Of a stretch of DNA of 10,476 bases, positions 1-6,047 are shown in pieces; the first letter of the stretch is position 1; each line of letters opens with the position of its first letter. The DNA is taken from NCBI GenBank assembly GCA_964387775.1, contig CAYLZO010000196.1, positions 1-10,476 of the forward strand, given 5' to 3'. The notes beneath the pieces are model-generated. The model had not been told where the DNA came from. It saw only the letters and a program-made list of their open reading frames with translations, and made no database searches. A program made the translations under genes and the position numbers. The stretch is from CAYLZO01 sp964387775 (GTDB lineage Bacteria; Chloroflexota; Anaerolineae; JAAYZQ01).

Positions 1-36
1 GTCGCTTCCGGCGTCGCTTCTGGCGTCGCTTCCGGC
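1..36. repeat. 12-bp tandem repeat coding for PEAT
   Basis: Three consecutive 12-bp units, gtcgcttccggc-like with one C/T variation, start at base 1. In the minus-strand lipoprotein frame each unit encodes Pro-Glu-Ala-Thr. The array probably continues beyond the left edge. It is a low-complexity extracellular linker rather than a mobile or regulatory repeat. Confidence 0.8.
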
Positions 37-551
37 GCAGGTTCTGGCAGAGTTTCTGACGGAGACGCCTCCGGTGGGACGGCGAGGGGCGTCCACGTGG
101 CCGTGGGCCCCGCGCCGCTGTCCTCGCCCCCGGAGGACTCGGGCGGGGACGATCCGCCAGCGCTGGACGCTACCGAGATGTTGACCACGGCCGGGCTGCT
201 CGCCGCACCAGTGGTGTCGTAGGCCACGGCCAGGATCGAGTGGGAGCCGGGCGCGTCGGCCGTCCAGACGTGCTCGCCCGCAAAGGCGGCATCAGGGGCA
301 GGCGAAGGATTCATCAGCGTGCGGAGTAGCGTGCCGTCCACGCCGACCTCGACGCGCGAGATCCCCCGGGGCCCCGTCGCGGTGAACCGGATCGTCATCT
401 GCTGACCCTCAGCTACCTGCTGCCCGTTGGCCGGTTCCTCGATGCGAACCGTGGGCGGGCCGGTCTGGCTAAGGGGCGTAGAGCCCCCGCACGCAGCCAA
501 TCCCAGCGCCAAGAGCGTCAGAGCTACCAACAACCGGGCATGAGTACCCAT
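1..551 (-). CDS. Ig-like-domain lipoprotein, 5' part (runs off left edge)
   Basis: My reverse-strand translation from ATG at 551 is open to the window edge (183 codons, no stop). It starts with a lipoprotein signal peptide: a hydrophobic stretch at residues 7-20 and lipobox LAAC with Cys21, followed by GGS, so the mature protein should be lipid-anchored outside the cytoplasmic membrane. Residues about 32-128 look like one bacterial Ig-like beta-sandwich (PPTVRIEEP, then an ISRVEVGVDG strand and an SPAVVNISV end). After that comes a Ser/Gly/Pro-rich linker and a PEAT tetrapeptide repeat, encoded by the 12-bp repeats at the window edge. Such Ig-plus-linker lipoproteins are common in Chloroflexota and often carry a further C-terminal domain, which would lie outside the window. 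A GGGGGAGG-type ribosome site lies just upstream of the ATG. The function is unknown; extracellular binding or adhesion is only a guess. Confidence 0.85.
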   Translation of the reverse strand, partial: MGTHARLLVALTLLALGLAACGGSTPLSQTGPPTVRIEEPANGQQVAEGQQMTIRFTATGPRGISRVEVGVDGTLLRTLMNPSPAPDAAFAGEHVWTADAPGSHSILAVAYDTTGAASSPAVVNISVASSAGGSSPPESSGGEDSGAGPTATWTPLAVPPEASPSETLPEPAPEATPEATPEA

Positions 552-581
552 CTTTACCTCCCCCGCATTCGTACTGTGTCT

Positions 582-610
582 ATTGTACCAAAAGACCCCT
601 CACTTGGCAA
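582..610 (-). promoter_or_regulatory. sigma-70-type promoter of the lipoprotein gene
   Basis: On the minus strand a -35 box TTGCCA (605-610) and a -10 box TACAAT (582-587) are separated by exactly 17 bases. A start site near 575 would give a leader of about 25 bases carrying a purine-rich ribosome site before the ATG at 551. The lipoprotein can therefore be transcribed independently of the regulator gene that ends at 645. Prediction from consensus only. Confidence 0.65.
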
Positions 611-644
611 TCGGCGGCCAGCGATGTTGTCGTTACGCGTTCGT

Positions 645-3600
645 CTATCTAGAGCGGAGCCGGCGATAAAGGGCGGTCAGGTCCGCGCGGGGCGGGAGCT
701 CCAGGTCGTGCTGGAGGCGTTGGCGCAGGGTCTCGTAGGCGCGCAGGGCAGCCGGCAGATTGCCCCGGGCCTCGTGGGCGCGCATGAGGAGGAGGACAGC
801 TTCCTCGTCCCAGGGATCGACCTCCAGGGCGCGGGCGACCGCGTCGGCGGCCACGTCGGGCTGATCGGCCCGTAGACAGAGGCCGGCCAGCAGCCGCAGG
901 CCGCTCAGGTAGAGGGTGCGCAGGCGCTCGCGCAGGACCACGCTCCACTCCTCATAGAGGGCTTCGGGCAGGTAGTCGCCGCCGTAGAGGTCGAGCACCT
1001 GGCCCAGGTCCTCGGCGGCGGCGGGGTCGGGTCGAGGCACGTCCAGGAATGGCCGCAGCCGGGCCTCAAACGCCTCATAGTCCACCCAGGAGCCGGCAGG
1101 TAGTTCCAGGGCGTAGGTGCCATCGCCGACGCGCAGGTAACGGGAGGGCATGCCCGCTGCCAGTTCGGGCTCCAGGGCTCGGCGCAGGGCGGCGACGGCC
1201 TGATGCAGGCTTTTGCGGGCTTTGGACGGCCCGCTGTCGGGCCAGAAGGCATCCATGAGGAGATCCATGGGCACAGGCTGGGGGCGATGGGCCAGGAGGT
1301 ATTGGAACACGCTCCGCGCTGCCGACCGGCCCCAGCGGGTGACTTTTTCGTCGTCGCGCCACAGGCAAAAGTCGCCCAGGCACCGGACGCGCAAGGGCGG
1401 CGGGGGGCTGGCCAGGATGGCGTCGATGGCTGCCTCGGCCGCGCCACGCACCGCCGGATTGGGGTCGCCGTCGAGAGCGGCCAGGGGCTCCAGGGCCGCC
1501 GCCGAGGCCAGGCAGCCCAGCAGCCGGGCGGCACGGGCGCGGACGGGCGCCTGCTCGCCGTCCAGCAGGGAGAGGAGCGCCTGCTCGGCAGGGGGGCCGA
1601 GTTGCATCAAGAGGCAGCGTGCGCAGTCGAGTTCGACGCCCAGTCGCAGGGCGCGGACCAGTACTGGAACCGTCCAGTCTGTCTCTTCGACGTAGAAGTA
1701 GAGGCAGGTCGGCGGGTCGCCGACCTCAAACGCGCGGGCCAAGTTGAAGGAACGGCGCAGATGGCGGGCCAAGGCTTCGTCGTTACCCCGATGTTGCGCC
1801 AGGACGGCCAGGTAAAAGTGGAGTTGAGCCTGCTCGTAGCGGGCCTCGGCGGCGCAAAAGATGTCGAGGGCGCGGCGCCAGAGCGCTCCAGCCCGGTCCA
1901 GGTGCCCCAGAGCCAGATGTGTCGCGCCCACGTCGATCAGCGACAGGCCGGTCTCGTAGTCGGTGCCCAGCTTTTCGCGGAGGGCCAGGCCCTCCTCACC
2001 CCAGCGCAGGGCCTCGTCGAGCTTGCCCTCCTGGCGAGCCAAAAGACCCAGCCAGTTGAAGGTAACGGGTATCTCGTAGCGCTCACCCAACTGCTGCTGA
2101 AGGGAGAGGGCCTCCAGGTAGCAGGCACGTGCCGCGTCGTACTCGCGCCGCCGCCGGTGGATCTCGCCCAGCACGTTGAGGGCGTAAGCCAAACTATACT
2201 GCCGGCCGAACGTCTCGGCCAGGGCCAAGGCCCGCTCGGCCAGGGGTTGGGCCTGGTCCAACTGGCCCAGCAGGCAGTGGTGGTAGGCGCTGTTGTTGAG
2301 CAGGGAGACCTGCCGGTGGCGGTTCCCATAACATTCCAGCAGGTCCAGCGCCGTGTGAGAGGCAGCCAAGGCCCCGGCAAAGTCCCCGATACTGGAGCGC
2401 ATCTTGCCCCGGAGGGAGAGAAGGCCCGCGCGGCCCAGCAGATCCCCCGACGCTTCGGCCAGCTCCACGGCCCGGTCGAGGAGTTCCATCGACTCCGTTA
2501 CCTGGCCACCTTGCATGTAAAGACACCGGGCGGTTTGTCCCAGCACGACGGCCCGTTGTACGTCGGTACTGGCGTACTCGAGCGCCTGCCGGTAATAGCC
2601 CACGGCTTGCTCAAAGTCGCCCAACTCTCGAATCGCGCTGGCCAGGCCGTGATAGACGTCGTAGAGGCCCGCCTCTTCCCCTTCGGCCCGAAAGAGGGAC
2701 TCGACGCGCAGGTAGAGGTCCCGGGTGCGCACCCACTGGCCCCGGACCCAGGCCAGTTTGGCCTGGAGGAACACGAGCCAGGGACGGGTCTCGGCAAAGG
2801 CAGGCGGGAACCGTTCGAGCCAGCGTTCCATCAAGTGATAGCGGCTGGTGGGAAAAAGGCGGGCCTGCAAAGACCGGATCATGTCGACGACCGTGGCATA
2901 ATCCCCGGCGGCCAACAAGTGCTCGACGGCCTGTTCGTCCTCGCCGCGCTCCAGAAAGAGGGCGGCCGCCCGGCGATGAAGCCGGCGCACGGTCGCCTCG
3001 CCCTCGGTCTCTAGCAGCCGGCGCTGGAGGAATTCACGAAAGAGGGCGTGGTAGCGGTACGCGCTGCGTTCGGCGTCGAGCGCGGTCGTAAAGAGCCCCC
3101 GCCGCTCCAGACTCGACAGGATAGCGGCCGCCTCCTCCTGCCCCAGCACGTAGTTGCAGACGGCCGGCTCCAGCTGGCCCAAGATGGAGGTTCCCAGGAG
3201 GAAATGGCGCAGCGGCTCGGGCTGGTCGCCGAGCACGACGGTCGCGAGATAGTCGTAGAGCTGGGGGGCCGTGCCGCCAAAGTTGCGCAGGAGCCGGGCG
3301 GCCTGGTCGGCGCCGGCCTGCTGGCTGGCCTGGTAGACGAGGGAGAGGGCCACCGGCCAGCCCTCGGCGCGCCGGGCCAGATCGTCCGCTTGTTCGCCAG
3401 AGAGGGGGTACTCGAACACGTCGGTGAAAAGACGCGCGACCTCCTGGGCGGTGAAGCGCAGGTCGGCCAGATCCAGGTCCAAAACTTGTCCCTGGGCGCG
3501 CAGGCGGGGGATGGCCGCCAGGGGCAGCTCGCGCCGGGTGGCGAACGCCAGGTGCAACCCGGCCGGCGCCTGGGTTAAAAGTTGCTCGAGTAGGGCGAGC

Positions 3601-4088
3601 GCCTCGCGGCTGTCCAGGAGGATGTGCACGTCGTCCAAGGCCAGCAAGAGCGGACGTGACCGGGTGGAAAGGGCGTTCAGCAGCAGGGTCAGACCGTAAC
3701 GGGGGCTCGTCTCCGGTTCGGCCAGGAGTTCCAGGAGGTCAGGGCGCGCTTCAATGGGCACAAAACCAGCCAGCGCCTGGCTCAGAGCGCCAAAAAGATA
3801 GACGGGGTCGCCAACTGCCTCGTCGAGCGTCAGCCAGGCGACGTCATAGCGTTGCAACGTGGTGGGCGCCGAGAGCCACTGGCCCAGGAGCGTAGTCTTG
3901 CCGTAGCCGGCCGGGGCAATCAGGAGGGTAAGCCGGTGCGAGAGGGCGCTATCGAGTCGTGCTGCGAGCCGCTCGCGGACCAGGCTCCCCCAGCGCGGGG
4001 GCCGCGGCGGCGACAGCATGGTGCGGGGAAGGGGCAACAGGGCTCTGGGTCCCGGCAGCGACTCCTTTGACGCAGCTTCCATGGGCAA
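645..4088 (-). CDS. MalT-like STAND ATPase / TPR / BTAD transcriptional regulator
   Basis: A 1147-residue signal-integrating transcription factor. The N-terminal ATPase has a Walker A loop (APAGYGKTT, residues 58-66) and a Walker B strand (LLLALDDVH, 147-155). The GWPVALSL motif (243-250) and YRYHALFREFLQRRL (344-358) are typical of MalT/LAL-type STAND proteins. Residues about 380-820 are helical TPR repeats, and about 827-895 look like HEAT repeats. From 899 a winged-helix DNA-binding domain (LRVRCLGDFCLW, with the recognition region around KARKSLHQAVAALRRAL) is followed by a BTAD domain to the end, as in SARP activators. Family knowledge: an unknown ligand triggers ATP-dependent oligomerisation and DNA binding. 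The start is TTG (4086-4088) with GAGGGG 8 bases upstream; ATG at 4082 is an alternative that shortens the protein by 2 residues. The gene is divergent from the response regulator at 4572. Target genes are unknown. Confidence 0.93.
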   Translation of the reverse strand: MPMEAASKESLPGPRALLPLPRTMLSPPRPPRWGSLVRERLAARLDSALSHRLTLLIAPAGYGKTTLLGQWLSAPTTLQRYDVAWLTLDEAVGDPVYLFGALSQALAGFVPIEARPDLLELLAEPETSPRYGLTLLLNALSTRSRPLLLALDDVHILLDSREALALLEQLLTQAPAGLHLAFATRRELPLAAIPRLRAQGQVLDLDLADLRFTAQEVARLFTDVFEYPLSGEQADDLARRAEGWPVALSLVYQASQQAGADQAARLLRNFGGTAPQLYDYLATVVLGDQPEPLRHFLLGTSILGQLEPAVCNYVLGQEEAAAILSSLERRGLFTTALDAERSAYRYHALFREFLQRRLLETEGEATVRRLHRRAAALFLERGEDEQAVEHLLAAGDYATVVDMIRSLQARLFPTSRYHLMERWLERFPPAFAETRPWLVFLQAKLAWVRGQWVRTRDLYLRVESLFRAEGEEAGLYDVYHGLASAIRELGDFEQAVGYYRQALEYASTDVQRAVVLGQTARCLYMQGGQVTESMELLDRAVELAEASGDLLGRAGLLSLRGKMRSSIGDFAGALAASHTALDLLECYGNRHRQVSLLNNSAYHHCLLGQLDQAQPLAERALALAETFGRQYSLAYALNVLGEIHRRRREYDAARACYLEALSLQQQLGERYEIPVTFNWLGLLARQEGKLDEALRWGEEGLALREKLGTDYETGLSLIDVGATHLALGHLDRAGALWRRALDIFCAAEARYEQAQLHFYLAVLAQHRGNDEALARHLRRSFNLARAFEVGDPPTCLYFYVEETDWTVPVLVRALRLGVELDCARCLLMQLGPPAEQALLSLLDGEQAPVRARAARLLGCLASAAALEPLAALDGDPNPAVRGAAEAAIDAILASPPPPLRVRCLGDFCLWRDDEKVTRWGRSAARSVFQYLLAHRPQPVPMDLLMDAFWPDSGPSKARKSLHQAVAALRRALEPELAAGMPSRYLRVGDGTYALELPAGSWVDYEAFEARLRPFLDVPRPDPAAAEDLGQVLDLYGGDYLPEALYEEWSVVLRERLRTLYLSGLRLLAGLCLRADQPDVAADAVARALEVDPWDEEAVLLLMRAHEARGNLPAALRAYETLRQRLQHDLELPPRADLTALYRRLRSR

Positions 4089-4096
4089 ATGTGCTT

Positions 4097-4102
4097 CCCC
4101 TC
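4097..4102 (-). promoter_or_regulatory. ribosome binding site favouring the TTG start
   Basis: Minus-strand GAGGGG lies 8 bases before TTG at 4088 but 14 bases before the in-frame ATG at 4082. Spacing therefore favours the rare TTG start, although the two products differ by only 2 residues. Confidence 0.45.
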
Positions 4103-4208
4103 GCCGGCGCGCCCCGGGCTTTGGTCCTCAGGCTCGACCGCCAGCGAAACGGACTTTGACGCCTGAAAGTCGCTATAGCGCGACGGCGGGGCGCACAGGT
4201 TCATCTTG

Positions 4209-4238
4209 TTTGAATATAGCCTGCTCTATTTGTTCAAA
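4209..4238. repeat. imperfect inverted repeat in the leader of the BTAD regulator
   Basis: The left arm TTTGAATATAG (4209-4219) pairs with the right arm CTATTTGTTCAAA (4226-4238) across a 6-base loop. TTTGAA and ATAG match on both sides, with a 2-base size difference between them. It lies between the predicted minus-strand promoter (4287-4315) and the regulator start, in a locally AT-rich patch. It could be an operator or an mRNA hairpin; nothing in the sequence decides which. Confidence 0.4.
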
Positions 4239-4286
4239 ACGACCTCGAGCGCTAGGTCACCAACCCGACGCGCTCACCCGGGTTCT

Positions 4287-4315
4287 ATTTTACTGGGAGA
4301 AAGTCGAGCCGTCAA
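4287..4315 (-). promoter_or_regulatory. sigma-70-type promoter of the BTAD regulator
   Basis: On the minus strand a -35 box TTGACG (4310-4315, 5 of 6 consensus) and a -10 box TAAAAT (4287-4292, 5 of 6) are spaced by exactly 17 bases. Transcription would start near 4280, giving an unusually long leader of about 190 bases before the TTG at 4088. The leader contains the inverted repeat at 4209-4238. Confidence 0.6.
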
Positions 4316-4438
4316 GTAGGGTGACGAGTCCCAGGGCTGCTCCCCCTAGTTCCCGCAAGTCCCACGCACAGCGAATCCAACCAAATCCCAACTCTTTGCA
4401 ACCAAGCCCAACAGCAGTCCCAACCCGATCCATCGCTT

Positions 4439-4454
4439 TGAAACTGCTGTTTCA
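4439..4454. repeat. perfect inverted repeat TGAAAC-tgct-GTTTCA
   Basis: Six-base perfect arms (4439-4444 and 4449-4454) surround a 4-base loop. The repeat sits directly against the candidate -10 element of the response-regulator promoter, a typical position for an operator. The short arms mean chance is possible. Confidence 0.4.
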
Positions 4455-4463
4455 TGTTATCAT
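4455..4463 (+). promoter_or_regulatory. candidate extended -10 promoter for the response regulator
   Basis: TGTTATCAT matches the extended -10 pattern TGnTATAAT with one mismatch. TTGAAA lies upstream at 4438-4443, but the spacing of 14 is too short for a normal -35, so recognition would depend on the extended -10. The leader would be about 100 bases. This is the weakest of the three promoter calls in the window. Confidence 0.35.
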
Positions 4464-4571
4464 GGAGAGGATGAAAAACCGGACAGTGTTTGGTGGACGG
4501 AATAACCTAGCGACACAACCCTCCATAATATCGAGTGGTTCAAGCTCAGGCTGGGATAGAGAGCAAACAGA

Positions 4572-5231
4572 ATGCGACAGAAAAGTCCGATGATTCGCAT
4601 CCTTCTAGTCAACGAGATCCCGCTCATGGGCAACGTGATCGCCTCGGTGTTGGAGGACGAGCCGGGAATCACCGTGCTTGGGTGCGCTACCACCGTCGAG
4701 CAGGCCCTGGAACGCGCGGTCGAAGCCGACGTGGTCTTGGTGAGTACCCGGTTGCCTCAAAGGGGTGCCCTCAAGATCACGCAGACTCTTGCCTCGGCCC
4801 AACCGCCGGTCAAGGTCCTGGTCTTTGGTTTGACAGAGAGCAAGGCCCAGATCCTCCACTACGTCCAGGCAGGAGCGGCCGGCTACGTGCTGAAGGACGA
4901 CTCGGTGGAAAAGCTGGTAGCCCAGATCCGAAGCGCATACAACGACCAAGCCCTGGTTTCCCCCGAGATCGCGGCTGCGCTCATGACCCGCCTGGCTGAG
5001 CTGGCCCAGATGTCTGCCAACGTTGCCATTGGGCAGCCCAGCTCCGTAGACTTGACCCCCCGCGAGCACGAAATCCTGGAGCTGATCGCCGAGGATCTCA
5101 CCAATCGGCAGATTGCCGAACGCCTGGTCATCAAAGTCGGTACCGTAAAGAATCACGTTCACAGCATTCTACAGAAACTGGAGGTCCAGAACCGGGAGGA
5201 CGCAGCTTCCTGCCTGGCCTTGATGGGCTAG
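4572..5231 (+). CDS. NarL/LuxR-type response regulator with degenerate receiver domain
   Basis: A 219-residue transcription factor with receiver domain (about 7-125) and LuxR-type helix-turn-helix (LTPREHEILELIAEDLTNRQ from 161, then VGTVKNHVHSILQKL and NRED). Domain order and length are standard for NarL/FixJ regulators. The receiver lacks key residues: the acidic pair is Asn14-Glu15, the phospho-acceptor position is Ser58 (DVVLVSTRLP where DVVLMDxRMP is usual), and Gly86 lies about where Thr/Ser is expected. Lys108 of GYVLKD is retained. It is therefore probably not controlled by ordinary aspartyl phosphorylation. No histidine kinase gene is nearby. The start is ATG at 4572 with GAGAG 8 bases upstream; ATG at 4590 (MIRILLV) fits the domain edge equally well. 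Transcribed divergently from the BTAD regulator and located before the encapsulin genes; its targets are unknown. Confidence 0.93.
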   Translation: MRQKSPMIRILLVNEIPLMGNVIASVLEDEPGITVLGCATTVEQALERAVEADVVLVSTRLPQRGALKITQTLASAQPPVKVLVFGLTESKAQILHYVQAGAAGYVLKDDSVEKLVAQIRSAYNDQALVSPEIAAALMTRLAELAQMSANVAIGQPSSVDLTPREHEILELIAEDLTNRQIAERLVIKVGTVKNHVHSILQKLEVQNREDAASCLALMG

Positions 5232-5347
5232 AACGACAAACGTAGCACCACCGCCTGGGGCGACGGTCCGCCGGCCTGGCGTTTGTGTCGGAATTTCGAG
5301 GACGTGCCTGACCAAAATCGAGTCTGTTTTGAGAGAACTTGGCAAAG

Positions 5348-5554
5348 ATGAATCCACTGAAAAAAGGTCAGTGGGGCCACTTTGCGTTCAACGCCCACGG
5401 GGAATCGACGGCCGGTCCCAACGAAGGGCCGGTTTACACCCATCACGAGGCTGCTACGTCGATGAAAGTCAACAAACCTGGCACCCTGCACGCCCTGGCC
5501 TACTGCAACATCCACGGCCTGTGGGAGAGCCAGAAGGAGATCGGGTTACTGTAG
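5348..5554 (+). CDS. superoxide reductase C-terminal half (truncated, stand-alone)
   Basis: The 68-residue product matches the C-terminal half of superoxide reductase (neelaredoxin/desulfoferrodoxin catalytic domain). It shows FNAHGESTAGPN, then VYT, a GTLHALAY strand and the signature CNIHGLWES, which carries the Cys and one His ligand of the active-site iron. Full SOR domains are about 110-130 residues. The N-terminal half, with the other three His ligands (the KHVP and HPN...EHH motifs), is absent here, and I find no trace of it upstream in any of the three plus frames (5232-5347). In-frame TTG at 5339 would add three residues; a stop at 5330 prevents further extension. GAGAG at 5331-5335 is badly spaced for both starts. 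The conserved motifs and reading frame are intact. It is either a remnant, a metal-binding half-domain or a partner for another protein. It lies 93 bases upstream of the encapsulated ferritin gene. Confidence 0.75.
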   Translation: MNPLKKGQWGHFAFNAHGESTAGPNEGPVYTHHEAATSMKVNKPGTLHALAYCNIHGLWESQKEIGLL

Positions 5555-5561
5555 GAAAAGG

Positions 5562-5611
5562 CTCGCAGGGCCCGGTCAGGCGTCCTCGCTTTTTTGCGAG
5601 TCCTGCGCGAG
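5562..5611. repeat. nested hairpin between SOR fragment and ferritin gene
   Basis: An outer stem CTCGCAGG (5562-5569) pairs with CCTGCGcGAG-like sequence at 5602-5611 with a 2-base bulge. Inside is a perfect 5-bp stem CTCGC/GCGAG (5585-5589 and 5596-5600) with a T6 loop. The T run lies in the loop, not after the stem, so it is not a textbook rho-independent terminator. It could still reduce read-through or mark an mRNA processing point before the encapsulin operon. Confidence 0.4.
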
Positions 5612-5647
5612 AAACACACGTTATCCAGATGTTGAAAGGAGCTGAAA

Positions 5648-6025
5648 ATGCCAGAATTTATCGATCCATTTTACGGAAATGTCCCGGATCGCAAAATGAC
5701 CCGGGAAGAGCTGATCCGGGCCATCCGCCTGAACATCGCCGCCGAGCAAGAGGCCATTTTCCTCTACACCGCCCACGCCGACGCGACCGACCATCCCCTG
5801 GCCAAGAAGGTCTTTCTGGATATCGCCGACGAGGAGCGGGAGCACATCGGCGAGTTTGAGGAACTGCTGGAAATCCTGACCGGCACCGAGTACGCCAAGA
5901 TTGCCGAGGGCCAGGAGGAAGTGAGAGAGATGGCGGCCGAACTCAGAGCCGCCGAAGAAGCAACCGTCGCCGACGAGTCAGGCGTCGGTGAAGAAGAGCC
6001 AACCATCGGCTCGCTGAAGAGCTAG
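5648..6025 (+). CDS. encapsulated ferritin-like protein (encapsulin cargo)
   Basis: A 125-residue ferritin-like cargo protein that should oxidise Fe(II) inside the encapsulin shell for iron storage and protection from Fenton chemistry. The first helix carries Glu33 and Tyr40 (IAAEQEAIFLY), and the second carries Glu63 and His66 within DEEREH. These are the di-iron ferroxidase-type ligands known from encapsulated ferritins, which form the metal site between subunits. The N-terminal part resembles the ferritin-like domain fused to the Pyrococcus shell protein (TREELIRAIR, then GEFEELLEIL). An acidic flexible linker leads to the terminal TIGSLKS, an almost exact cargo-loading peptide of the family 1 type (xxIGSLxx). 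The start is ATG with AAAGGAG 6 bases upstream. The shell gene follows after 22 bases, so both are surely co-transcribed. Confidence 0.93.
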   Translation: MPEFIDPFYGNVPDRKMTREELIRAIRLNIAAEQEAIFLYTAHADATDHPLAKKVFLDIADEEREHIGEFEELLEILTGTEYAKIAEGQEEVREMAAELRAAEEATVADESGVGEEEPTIGSLKS

Positions 6026-6047
6026 CATCCGAGAAAGGAGCCATTGC

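Larger units (their letters stand above)
4316..4571. other. intergenic region upstream of the response regulator
   Basis: This is the plus-strand half of the 483-bp divergent intergenic region. It has lower GC than the flanking genes. Translation here gives no recognisable protein, and I see no RNA gene. The only structure I can support is the small palindrome and extended -10 candidate near 4439-4463; the rest shows nothing identifiable. Confidence 0.6.

Noticed and set aside
1203..3014. 603-residue plus-strand open frame
   Set aside because: It lies antisense within the BTAD regulator gene. Its composition is that of a shadow frame in high-GC DNA and it has no recognisable domain, whereas the minus-strand product has clear Walker, TPR and BTAD motifs.
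5232..5338. Possible N-terminal half of the superoxide reductase in another frame
   Set aside because: I translated all three plus frames; none contains the expected KHVP or HPN...EHH ligand motifs, so a simple frameshift does not explain the missing half.
5232..5338. Promoter for the SOR fragment or terminator of the response regulator
   Set aside because: No pair of boxes with acceptable spacing and no convincing stem with a T-tract was found, so none is called.
5537..5554. C-terminal EIGLL of the SOR fragment as an encapsulin cargo-loading peptide
   Set aside because: The residues match the normal end of superoxide reductases after CNIHGLWES, there is no flexible linker, and the IGSL core is absent.
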